Assembly (NCBI GenBank): GCA_903821715.1 | Contig: CAIJMB010000175.1 | Location: 1 to 12,508 of the forward strand | DNA: 12,508 nt | Reading direction: 5' to 3' | Source: an uncultured Flavobacteriales bacterium | GTDB taxonomy: Bacteria; Bacteroidota; Bacteroidia; Flavobacteriales; Schleiferiaceae | Shown here: one piece after another, positions 6,610 through 12,508 of the stretch | Position numbering within the stretch: the first letter of the stretch is position 1 | How the letters are laid out: each line of letters opens with the position of its first letter | Made by a program: the position numbers and the translations under genes | Notes under the pieces: generated by a model | What the model saw: the letters and a program-made list of their open reading frames with translations, nothing else | The model's database searches: none | Told to the model about the DNA's origin: nothing

Positions 6610-7965
6610 ATGAACGTGCACTTTATCGCCATAGGCGGAAGCGCAATGCACAGCCTTGCGCTGGCGTTGGCTGGCCGTTCGGGCACGACTGTTACTGGGA
6701 GCGACGACGCAATTTTTGAGCCGAGCCGCAGCCGGCTTGCCGCTGCCGGACTACTTCCAGAGGCTGAGGGATGGTTCCCTGAGCGCATACACTCCGGACT
6801 CGATGCGGTCGTGCTCGGTATGCACGCCCGAAGCGACAACCCTGAACTCCTCAAGGCCCAAGATCTCGATTTGCCCGTCTACTCGTACCCTGAATACGTG
6901 CAAAAGGCCTGTGAGCGCCAAACGCGGGTCGTAGTGGGTGGTTCGCACGGCAAGACCACGACTACATCCATGCTACTGCACGTGCTGAAGTACTGGGACC
7001 GACTGCCGGACTACCTCGTGGGCGCGCAGGTTCCGGGGCTCAAGGAATCGGTTCGACTTCAAGGCACCGACGAGTGGGCAGTCTTTGAGGGAGACGAGTA
7101 CTTGGCGTCACCGCTGGATCCGCGTCCCAAATTTCATTTGTACAAGGCACACGTCGGGCTGATTACGGGCATGGCTTGGGACCACGTGAACGTCTTTCCG
7201 ACCCAGGATTCGTACGCGGACGCCTTTCGCGGCTTTCTCGAATCCATGGAGCCGGGCGGAACCATGCTGTACTTTGAAGAAGACGCCGAATTGGCCGCAC
7301 TTGTTGCGGCAGATGCATCGCCCATTCGCAAGATTCCGTACCGTACCCCAGAGCACCGGCACGACGGAACCCAGTGGTACTGGATCACGCCAATGGGTGA
7401 ATTGCCCATGAGCGTCATGGGCCGGCACAACCTAGCTAATGCCGAGGGAGCGCGCTGGCTTGCCCAAGAAATGGGTATTCAAGAGGCTGATTTCTACGAG
7501 GCAATTGCTTCGTTTCAAGGAGCACAGCGTCGCCTCGAACCACTTGCAGATTCGGCACGTCGCGCAGTTTACTTGGACTTTGCCCATGCACCGTCGAAGG
7601 TGGCAGCCACCACAGCGGCGTTTAGCGAGAGCTTTGGAAGCCGTCCCGTTTGGGGCCTGCTTGAGTTGCACACCTTTAGCAGCTTGAATCCGGAATTTTT
7701 ACCCGGTTATGCCGGTTCGCTGAATGGTCTGGACCGTGCAATGGTCCTGTTTGATCCGGCAGCGGTAGCGCACAAAAAACTCCCACCACTTTCGCCTGAC
7801 GCGGTGCGCGCGGCATTTGGTCCTGGAGTTGAAGTGTTTACGAGTTCCGATGCGCTGCGTGAAACCCTGGAACGCGATGCGCCAGAGCAGCTAAACCTGC
7901 TAATAATGAGTTCCGGAAACTTAGGTGGTTGGGATGTGCGCAGCTGGGCACCCCAGTTCGTCTAG
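6610..7965 (+). CDS. mpl: UDP-N-acetylmuramate:L-alanyl-gamma-D-glutamyl-meso-diaminopimelate ligase
   Basis: Mur ligase of the Mpl type, 451 residues, acting in the cytoplasm in peptidoglycan recycling: it joins recovered murein tripeptide to UDP-MurNAc using ATP. Features in order are an N-terminal Rossmann-like domain beginning MNVHFIAIGGSAMHSLA (the GGSAM pattern is typical of MurC/Mpl), the ATP-binding VVVGGSHGKTTTTSML (107-122), EGDEY (160-164), and AWDHVNVFP (189-197), where H192 is in the conserved Mur-ligase position. MGRHNLANAEGA follows in the central domain, and the C-terminal domain begins around DFAHAPSKV. The ATG at 6610 is preferred over an in-frame TTG at 6604 because homologues start at MxxHFIAIGG. 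It ends the acyltransferase-MbnP-mpl unit and faces the next gene with only three bases between. Mpl is chosen over MurC because the usual mur cluster is absent, but MurC-like substrate use cannot be excluded. Confidence 0.87.
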   Translation: MNVHFIAIGGSAMHSLALALAGRSGTTVTGSDDAIFEPSRSRLAAAGLLPEAEGWFPERIHSGLDAVVLGMHARSDNPELLKAQDLDLPVYSYPEYVQKACERQTRVVVGGSHGKTTTTSMLLHVLKYWDRLPDYLVGAQVPGLKESVRLQGTDEWAVFEGDEYLASPLDPRPKFHLYKAHVGLITGMAWDHVNVFPTQDSYADAFRGFLESMEPGGTMLYFEEDAELAALVAADASPIRKIPYRTPEHRHDGTQWYWITPMGELPMSVMGRHNLANAEGARWLAQEMGIQEADFYEAIASFQGAQRRLEPLADSARRAVYLDFAHAPSKVAATTAAFSESFGSRPVWGLLELHTFSSLNPEFLPGYAGSLNGLDRAMVLFDPAAVAHKKLPPLSPDAVRAAFGPGVEVFTSSDALRETLERDAPEQLNLLIMSSGNLGGWDVRSWAPQFV

Positions 7966-7968
7966 ACC

Positions 7969-8313
7969 TCAGTCTTCTCCGTCAAGGAGCTGACGCTGCA
8001 TGTCTTCCATTCCAAAATAGTCCTCAGCCTCAAGTATGGTGGGGACCACAGCCAAGTCCTCATCGAAAAGGTGCATGAGTGACTCACGCACAATGAGGAT
8101 GCACGAGAACATTTCGTCCATTCGCAAGGCCTGCAGGTCTTGAAGGTCTTCGACACCGTCGAACTCTTCAGCTGCGAGCAGGTTGACCAGCATGTGGTCT
8201 TCGGGGTGCTTGGCAACTAGAGCTTTGAATTCTTTAGTGCCCTCGGGTCCAAAAGTGTCGGATCCCCACCGGAGGTGAATGTAGTTGGGCTTGCGTTCGA
8301 GCTTAAACGACAT
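7969..8313 (-). CDS. STAS-like small protein of the rnz-associated type
   Basis: Acidic protein of 114 residues. The segment VVPTILEAEDYFGMEDMQRQL (89-109) closely follows the C-terminal VVPTxxEAEDxxEMExxERDL pattern of the small STAS-like proteins encoded beside ribonuclease Z in flavobacteria. The rest fits an alternating beta/alpha STAS fold (IHLRWGS, HMLVNLL, SCILIVRE). The classical anti-sigma-factor antagonist signature with a phosphorylatable serine is not present, so a signalling role is uncertain. The start MSFKLERK (ATG 8311-8313) is chosen over the longer frame to 8373 because the extra 20 residues lie inside pyrB and look like shadow sequence. It overlaps the pyrB stop by 11 bases, indicating coupled translation, and is three bases from the convergent mpl. 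Confidence 0.72.
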   Translation of the reverse strand: MSFKLERKPNYIHLRWGSDTFGPEGTKEFKALVAKHPEDHMLVNLLAAEEFDGVEDLQDLQALRMDEMFSCILIVRESLMHLFDEDLAVVPTILEAEDYFGMEDMQRQLLDGED

Positions 8314-9253
8314 CGGTAGTAGTTGATTGAGCAGCGAGAAGGTACAACACGGCCATGCGAACTGCAACGCCATTTTCTACCTGATTCAGGATTGCAGCAT
8401 GCGGGGAGTCAGCGACTTCAGAGGTGAGCTCGACCCCGCGGTTGATGGGCCCTGGGTGCATGATGAGCGGAATCTTTTCGAGTCGCTTCAAGCGGTCCAT
8501 CGTAATGCCGTAGCGGTTGTGGTACTCGCGGATGGATGGAAAAAATGCCCGGTCCATGCGCTCGTGCTGCACGCGGAGCACGTTGGCCACGTCGGCCCAT
8601 GCCAGGGCATCGTCTACGTGGGGAATCACTTCGACTCCGAGCTCGTGAATCACCCTCGGAATCAAGGTGGACGGGCCGCTCACTGCGACGTTTGCCCCCA
8701 GTTTTTGCAGTCCAAAGATGTTGCTGAGCGCCACCCGAGAGTGCAAGATGTCACCTACAATGACGATGTTCTTGCCTTCGAGACTTCCGATGCGCTCTTG
8801 CATGGTAAATGCGTCCAGAAGGGCCTGGGTGGGGTGCTCGTGGGTACCGTCGCCGGCGTTGACGATGTGTGCAGGCACGCGATCCGCCAAAAACTGCGGA
8901 ACCCCCGCGTCTGCATGGCGAATGACCACGACGTCCACTTTCATCGCGAGGATGTTGTTGACGGTGTCGGTCAAGGTTTCGCCCTTTTTTACCGACGAAT
9001 TCGAGGCCGCGAAGTTCACGACGTCTGCTGACAGGCGCTTTTCGGCGAGTTCAAAACTCAGGCGGGTCCGCGTCGAATTTTCAAAAAACAGGTTGGCGAT
9101 GGTGATGTCGCGAAGCGACGGAACGCGCTTTATCGGTCGGTTGATTACCTCTTTAAAGTGCCCAGCCCAGTGCAAAATCAGATGGAGGTCGTCGGCGGGT
9201 ACGTGCTGAAGACCAAGGAGGTGGCGAGATTGCAGCTTAGTGTTCCGGGGCAT
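8303..9253 (-). CDS. pyrB: Aspartate carbamoyltransferase, catalytic chain
   Basis: ATCase catalytic subunit of 316 residues; it condenses carbamoyl phosphate with aspartate in the second step of pyrimidine synthesis, in the cytosol. Family motifs are complete: FENSTRTR (57-64, carbamoyl-phosphate binding), SSVKKGETLTD (86-96) supplying the Ser/Lys of the neighbouring active site, HEHPTQALLD (138-147), SRVA (172-175), RVQHER (227-232) and HPGPINRGVE (266-275). The start MPRNTKLQSRHLLGL at ATG 9251-9253 is chosen; a longer frame to 9283 only adds residues inside pyrR. It overlaps pyrR by 17 bases and the STAS-like gene by 11, so the three are one unit. No regulatory chain pyrI is visible, so control through PyrR is likely. 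Confidence 0.96.
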   Translation of the reverse strand: MPRNTKLQSRHLLGLQHVPADDLHLILHWAGHFKEVINRPIKRVPSLRDITIANLFFENSTRTRLSFELAEKRLSADVVNFAASNSSVKKGETLTDTVNNILAMKVDVVVIRHADAGVPQFLADRVPAHIVNAGDGTHEHPTQALLDAFTMQERIGSLEGKNIVIVGDILHSRVALSNIFGLQKLGANVAVSGPSTLIPRVIHELGVEVIPHVDDALAWADVANVLRVQHERMDRAFFPSIREYHNRYGITMDRLKRLEKIPLIMHPGPINRGVELTSEVADSPHAAILNQVENGVAVRMAVLYLLAAQSTTTDVV

Positions 9254-9791
9254 ATTCTGGGGATTCGAGCAGGACGGATTCAAGGTGGTCGCCGGTCCAG
9301 TTCAATCGAACGCGTTCGTGGTTCAGGGCATCGACTCGGCGGCCTGAGTAGTCGGGCTGGATGGGGAGTTCGCGCGAAAACCGACGGTCGACGAGTACAC
9401 AGAGTTCGACGCGCTGAGGGCGTCCGAAATCGCCCAGCGCATCGAGTGCGGCGCGCACAGAGCGACCCGTATAGAGCACGTCGTCAATCAAGACCACGCG
9501 CTTGCCTTCGATGAGCACGTCCATTTCGGTCGGACTCGCCACCAAGGGCTCGTCTCGACGGCGAAAGTCGTCGCGGTGAAAGGTGATGTCGAGTAAGCCG
9601 TGCTCAATCGGTCCGGTGCCAAATTCAGATTCCAGTTGGTGCACCAGGGCCTTTAAAAGCTTGCTACCACGCGGCTGCAGGCCGACCAGCACGGTGCGGT
9701 TCCACGGAACGTGAACTTCATTGAGCTGATGGCACAGTCGGCTAAGGGTGACCGCGCAGTCGCGCTGATTCAGGAGCGTCTTTTGTGCCAT
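9237..9791 (-). CDS. pyrR: PyrR bifunctional pyrimidine regulator/uracil phosphoribosyltransferase
   Basis: Type I phosphoribosyltransferase-fold protein of 184 residues, near the usual PyrR length of about 180. In Bacillus it binds pyr mRNA in a UMP-dependent way and also makes UMP from uracil and PRPP; in other phyla the enzyme role is common and regulation less certain. Visible are GLQPRG (37-42), DITFHRDD (68-75, typical of PyrR), the PRPP loop VVLIDDVLYTGR (99-110) and VDRRFSRELPIQPDYSG after it. The start MAQKTLLN (ATG 9789-9791) is chosen over an upstream in-frame ATG at 9860 that lies within rnz. It begins the pyrR-pyrB-STAS unit. A TAATTTTG box is 8 bases upstream, leaving no room for a long RNA leader with an attenuator. 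Confidence 0.93.
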   Translation of the reverse strand: MAQKTLLNQRDCAVTLSRLCHQLNEVHVPWNRTVLVGLQPRGSKLLKALVHQLESEFGTGPIEHGLLDITFHRDDFRRRDEPLVASPTEMDVLIEGKRVVLIDDVLYTGRSVRAALDALGDFGRPQRVELCVLVDRRFSRELPIQPDYSGRRVDALNHERVRLNWTGDHLESVLLESPEYAPEH

Positions 9792-9799
9792 TTCAGGGT

Positions 9800-9807
9800 C
9801 AAAATTA
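9800..9807 (-). promoter_or_regulatory. Candidate -7 box for the pyrR-pyrB unit
   Basis: On the minus strand the sequence is TAATTTTG, an exact TAnnTTTG match, ending 8 bases before the pyrR ATG. No TTTG at -33 is visible at normal spacing. It sits in the short 56-base gap between the divergent pyrR and rnz starts, the only non-coding DNA available for the promoters of both genes. On the plus strand a one-mismatch box GACCTTTG (9835-9842) lies 5 bases before the rnz ATG. Confidence 0.42.
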
Positions 9808-9847
9808 GGGCTTTTTTGCATCCCGACTGCGGCCGACCTTTGGCAGA

Positions 9848-10777
9848 ATGGACTTTTCACGGATTGATTGGCGAATTTTGGGCTGTAGCGCGGCGATTCC
9901 CGCTCCGGGGCAGTACCCTTCAGCGCAGTCGATCCGTGTGGGCGGAACCCTAATGCTCCTCGATTGCGGAGAGGGAACGCAAATCCGAATTCGCGAGGTC
10001 GGCCTTCGGGGCGCTACGTTTGATGTGATTCTCATCAGCCACCTGCATGGTGATCACGTGTTTGGTTTACCTGGTTTGATGTCGTCGTGGACGCTCCAGG
10101 GGCGTAGCAAGCCCTTAGTGGTGGTGGGGCCCTCTGGTCTCGAGCCGTTTTTGCGCGGCGTCAATGTGAGCACCCAAGGGAATTGGTCCTACCCCGTTGA
10201 GTTTCGGGTAGCGGAACCCGGCATCGTCTACCAAAACGACGATGTGGTGGTGCGGTCTCATGCGCTCAAGCACCGCATTGAGACGTGGGGCTACCGCATC
10301 GACGAAGTGGTTGCTCCGCGAAAGGTGTGCTACGATCTCGCCGTTGCTGCGGGCCTTGAGCATGCGGACTTTCGGTCGCTCCAATTAGGCTTAGATGCGC
10401 GGACGCGCGACGGTCGGGTAGTGCCCAATTCTGAAGTCACGACCGAAGGTCGCAGTGGATTTTCAATGGCCTACCTCAGTGACACGTCTTTTGTGCCTGA
10501 GCTTGCAGAATTTGCTCGAGACGTCGAGTTTCTGTACCACGAAAGCACTTACCTCGAGCGGCATGCGGACTTGGCCCACAAGACGGGTCATTCCACGGCA
10601 GGTGAGGCAGCCACGCTCGCTCGCTTAGCGGGCGCCAAGCGATTGGTGCTCGGCCATTTTTCGCAGCGGTACGGGCGTTTAGATGACTTTGCATCAGAAG
10701 CGCTGGCCCAAGTTCAGATACCCATCGCAGTGGGCGTTTCGGGATTGAATCCGCTCACAGCATTTGTTGATCAATAA
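9848..10777 (+). CDS. rnz: Ribonuclease Z
   Basis: Metallo-beta-lactamase-fold endoribonuclease of 309 residues, the short RNase Z form, which cuts the 3' trailer from tRNA precursors. Zinc-binding motifs are complete: HLHGDH (65-70), H138 or H142 in SHALKHRIETWGYR, D212 in LSDTSF, H248 in TGHST and H270 in GHFSQRY. LDCGEGTQ (39-45) precedes the first motif as in the family. H231 in YHEST is also conserved. The ATG at 9848 gives the standard start just before the ILGCSAA strand. It is divergent from pyrR with 56 bases between; in flavobacteria it usually neighbours the STAS-like protein, which here sits two genes away on the other strand. It converges on rho. Confidence 0.95.
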   Translation: MDFSRIDWRILGCSAAIPAPGQYPSAQSIRVGGTLMLLDCGEGTQIRIREVGLRGATFDVILISHLHGDHVFGLPGLMSSWTLQGRSKPLVVVGPSGLEPFLRGVNVSTQGNWSYPVEFRVAEPGIVYQNDDVVVRSHALKHRIETWGYRIDEVVAPRKVCYDLAVAAGLEHADFRSLQLGLDARTRDGRVVPNSEVTTEGRSGFSMAYLSDTSFVPELAEFARDVEFLYHESTYLERHADLAHKTGHSTAGEAATLARLAGAKRLVLGHFSQRYGRLDDFASEALAQVQIPIAVGVSGLNPLTAFVDQ

Positions 10778-10802
10778 AAAAGGCCGCCCTTATGGGGCGA
10801 CC
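10773..10802 (-). terminator. Intrinsic terminator for rho
   Basis: On the minus strand an eight-pair stem (GGTCGCCC, loop, GGGCGGCC; 10802-10795 with 10789-10782) is followed directly by TTTTTTATT. It pairs fully in the minus-strand RNA through one G-U pair, whereas in the plus-strand RNA the same position is an A-C mismatch and the hairpin is followed by TTGAACTT. It therefore fits best as the terminator of rho, 24 bases after its stop, and a weaker one for rnz. The A-run is just inside the rnz stop region. Confidence 0.8.
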
Positions 10803-10825
10803 TTGAACTTCGGTGCGACGGTTGC

Positions 10826-12508
10826 TTAACCGTTCATCGATACGAGGAATTCCTCGTTGTTGCGGGTCTTGTTCATGCGGTCCTCGAGGAACTCCATGGC
10901 TTCCACAGGCGTCATGTCGGCCAAGTGGCGGCGCAAGATGTACATGCGGTTGAGTACTTCAGGGCGAAGGAGCATGTCTTCTTTACGGGTTCCGGACGCG
11001 ATAAGGTCAATGGCTGGCCAGATGCGGCGGTTGGCGATGCGGCGGTCAAGCTGCATTTCCATGTTCCCGGTTCCCTTGAATTCTTCAAAGATGACCTCGT
11101 CCATTTTGGATCCGGTGTCGATGAGCGCCGTGGCTAAGATGGTGAGCGATCCGCCGTTTTCGATGTTGCGGGCCGCGCCGAAGAAGCGCTTGGGCTTGTG
11201 CAGGGCGTTCGCGTCCACACCACCCGACAATACCTTGCCCGAAGCGGGGCTGACGGTGTTGTAGGCGCGTGCGAGTCGCGTGATCGAGTCCAGCAGGATG
11301 ACCACGTCGTGGCCACTTTCGACCAGACGCTTGGCCTTCTCGAGGACGATATTGGCAACACGAACGTGGCGTTCTGCGGGCTCGTCAAAGGTTGACGCAA
11401 CGACTTCGGCGTTGACGCTGCGGGCCATGTCGGTGACTTCTTCGGGGCGTTCGTCAATCAAAAGAATGATCATGTACACCTCAGGGTGGTTGGCGGCGAT
11501 GGCGTTGGCCACCTCTTTGAGCAAGGTCGTTTTACCCGTTTTGGGCTGGGCGACAATGAGTCCGCGCTGGCCTTTCCCAATCGGAGACACAAGGTCAATG
11601 ATGCGGGTACTGATCGTGGCGCGGCGGCCCGTCAGATCAAACTTCTCTTCTGGGAAGAGGGGAGTTAGGTGCTCAAAGGCGACGCGGTCGCGAATGAATT
11701 CGGGGTCCTTACCGTTAATCATGTTGACTTTGGTCAACGGGAAGAATTTTTCGCTTTCGCGTGGAGGACGTACCTCGCCGCGGACGGTGTCGCCCGTTTT
11801 GAGTCCGTAGTGCTTGATTTGCTGTTGGGTAATCAAGACGTCATCGGGCGAGTTGAGGTAGTTGTAGTCGCTCGAGCGCAGGAATCCAAAGCCTTCAGGC
11901 ATGATTTCTACGACGCCTTCGGTCGGAATAATTCCTTCGAATTCGTAGACGGGTTCTTGAATTTTAGGTTGGCGCGGTTCGCGAGGTTCACGGGGTTCAC
12001 GGGGTCCGCGGTCTTCCCAGCCGTCACGGCGTGGGCGGTCGTCACGGGGCTGGCGGTCATCGCGGGGTCCGCGGTCGTCACGTGGTCCGCGGTCTTCGCG
12101 GGGCTGACGGTCGTCACGTGGTCCGCGGTCTTCGCGGGGCTGACGGTCTTCGCGGGGCTGACGGTCGCCTCGTGGTTCCCAGCCGTCGCGGCGTTGCCGA
12201 TCGTCACGGGGTCCACGGTCTTCGCGAGGCTGGCGGTCGTCTCGTGGCTCACGGGGGCCGCGGTCGTCGCGTGGTCCACGGTCGTCACGGGGCTGCCGGT
12301 CGTCACGGGGTCCACGGTCTTCGCGGGGCTGACGATCTCCGCGGGGCTCGCGGGGTTCGCGGGGTCCGCGGTCTTCGCGCGGCTGACGCTCTTCGCGGGG
12401 TTCTCGGTCTTCGGAACCTTCACGGAGTGATTCACCCTCAGGTCCATTGCCTGACGCTGCAGGACGACCTCCGCGGCGCGCTGCAGTTGAGTCGGAGGCA
12501 GGAGCGGC
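10826..12508 (-). CDS. rho: Transcription termination factor Rho, 5' end beyond the window
   Basis: Hexameric RNA-dependent ATPase that ends transcription; 560 residues are visible, with the N-terminus missing past 12508. The frame is open without a stop from the window edge. Order: a Gly/Pro/Ala/Arg-rich segment, about 150 residues of DR(G/Q)PR(D/E) repeats (11972-12412), the OB-fold RNA-binding domain starting FEGIIPTEGVVEIMPEG, then the ATPase core. From the Met at 11902 the core shows QPKTGKTT (119-126, Walker A), DERPEEVTDM (150-159, catalytic glutamates), VILLDSITR (201-209, Walker B), SGGVDANAL (226-234, Q-loop) and GTGNMEM (277-283, R-loop). All catalytic parts look intact. The Met at 11902 is not the start: it is inside the OB fold and the coding frame clearly continues upstream. 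Disordered N-terminal extensions are known for Bacteroidota Rho. The gene ends with its own intrinsic terminator. Confidence 0.96.
   Translation of the reverse strand, partial: AAPASDSTAARRGGRPAASGNGPEGESLREGSEDREPREERQPREDRGPREPREPRGDRQPREDRGPRDDRQPRDDRGPRDDRGPREPRDDRQPREDRGPRDDRQRRDGWEPRGDRQPREDRQPREDRGPRDDRQPREDRGPRDDRGPRDDRQPRDDRPRRDGWEDRGPREPREPREPRQPKIQEPVYEFEGIIPTEGVVEIMPEGFGFLRSSDYNYLNSPDDVLITQQQIKHYGLKTGDTVRGEVRPPRESEKFFPLTKVNMINGKDPEFIRDRVAFEHLTPLFPEEKFDLTGRRATISTRIIDLVSPIGKGQRGLIVAQPKTGKTTLLKEVANAIAANHPEVYMIILLIDERPEEVTDMARSVNAEVVASTFDEPAERHVRVANIVLEKAKRLVESGHDVVILLDSITRLARAYNTVSPASGKVLSGGVDANALHKPKRFFGAARNIENGGSLTILATALIDTGSKMDEVIFEEFKGTGNMEMQLDRRIANRRIWPAIDLIASGTRKEDMLLRPEVLNRMYILRRHLADMTPVEAMEFLEDRMNKTRNNEEFLVSMNG
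11972..12412 (-). repeat. rho: Hexapeptide repeat tract inside rho
   Basis: About 147 codons with an 18-base periodicity encoding DR(G/Q)PR(D/E); I count 16 copies of DRGP or DRQP with REP and GDR variants between them. The segment RRDGWE occurs twice, with its Trp codons at 12179 and 12017, exactly 162 bases (nine 18-base units) apart, which points to a larger duplication. It is nearly free of hydrophobic residues, rich in Arg and acidic residues, and predicted to be disordered. The strongly biased codons make long misleading open frames on both strands. Confidence 0.9.

Noticed and set aside
10819..10832. CGGTT/AACCG hairpin at the rho stop codon
   Set aside because: Five pairs with no following T-run; the stronger hairpin just downstream explains termination.
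11669..12430. 253-codon plus-strand open frame antisense to rho, with FAGLTV/VTWSAV repeats
   Set aside because: It mirrors the 18-base repeat of rho; the minus frame encodes a full Rho with intact ATPase motifs.
11908..12447. 179-codon minus-strand open frame with SPAKTVDPVTT repeats
   Set aside because: Out of frame with Rho and explained by the same repeat; the Rho frame is open from 10826 to the window edge.

Overview
The window reads as ordinary chromosomal, largely housekeeping DNA from a member of Bacteroidota, probably Flavobacteriales-like. The evidence is a Rho factor with a long disordered Arg-rich N-terminus before the RNA-binding fold, an Mpl-type muropeptide ligase, an MbnP-like lipoprotein, an orphan HsdR_N-type protein, a STAS-like small protein of the kind that accompanies ribonuclease Z in flavobacteria, exact Bacteroidota -7 boxes (TAnnTTTG) just ahead of several starts, and no clear Shine-Dalgarno sequences. 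The DNA looks GC-rich for this group. There are no tRNA, rRNA, insertion-sequence or CRISPR features.

Layout. 83-739 (+) is a lipoprotein with two cytochrome c-like haem domains, closed by a hairpin terminator. 805-1983 (+) is the L-2-hydroxyglutarate oxidase lhgO. 1978-2240 is a convergent junction filled with short GCCAAC/GCTAAC-type repeats forming a long imperfect inverted repeat. 5061 down to 2246 (-) is a tight unit: HsdR_N-like protein, purB (adenylosuccinate lyase) and a succinylglutamate desuccinylase/aspartoacylase-family zinc enzyme that overlaps purB at ATGA. 5060-7965 (+) is a second tight unit: an acyltransferase of the 1-acylglycerol-3-phosphate family with a +/-1 frameshift near 5637, an MbnP-like lipoprotein and mpl. 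The start codons of these two divergent units share the tetranucleotide CATG.

9791 down to 7969 (-) is pyrR-pyrB-STAS-like, with each gene overlapping the next. 9848-10777 (+) is ribonuclease Z, divergent from pyrR. 12508 down to 10826 (-) is rho, whose 5' end lies outside the window and whose N-terminal part is about 25 hexapeptide-length units of DR(G/Q)PR(D/E) type. A strand-specific intrinsic terminator lies between rnz and rho.

Functionally the window combines nucleotide synthesis (purB, pyrB, and pyrR as regulator or uracil phosphoribosyltransferase), envelope work (acyltransferase, Mpl, two lipoproteins), RNA processing and termination (rnz, rho), and metabolite repair (lhgO). I see no convincing new multi-gene system. 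The points most worth a second look are the repeat-rich Rho N-terminus, the frameshift in the acyltransferase, the recurring -7 boxes only 6-8 bases before start codons (suggesting leaderless or near-leaderless mRNAs), the overlapping divergent start codons, and the intergenic repeat.
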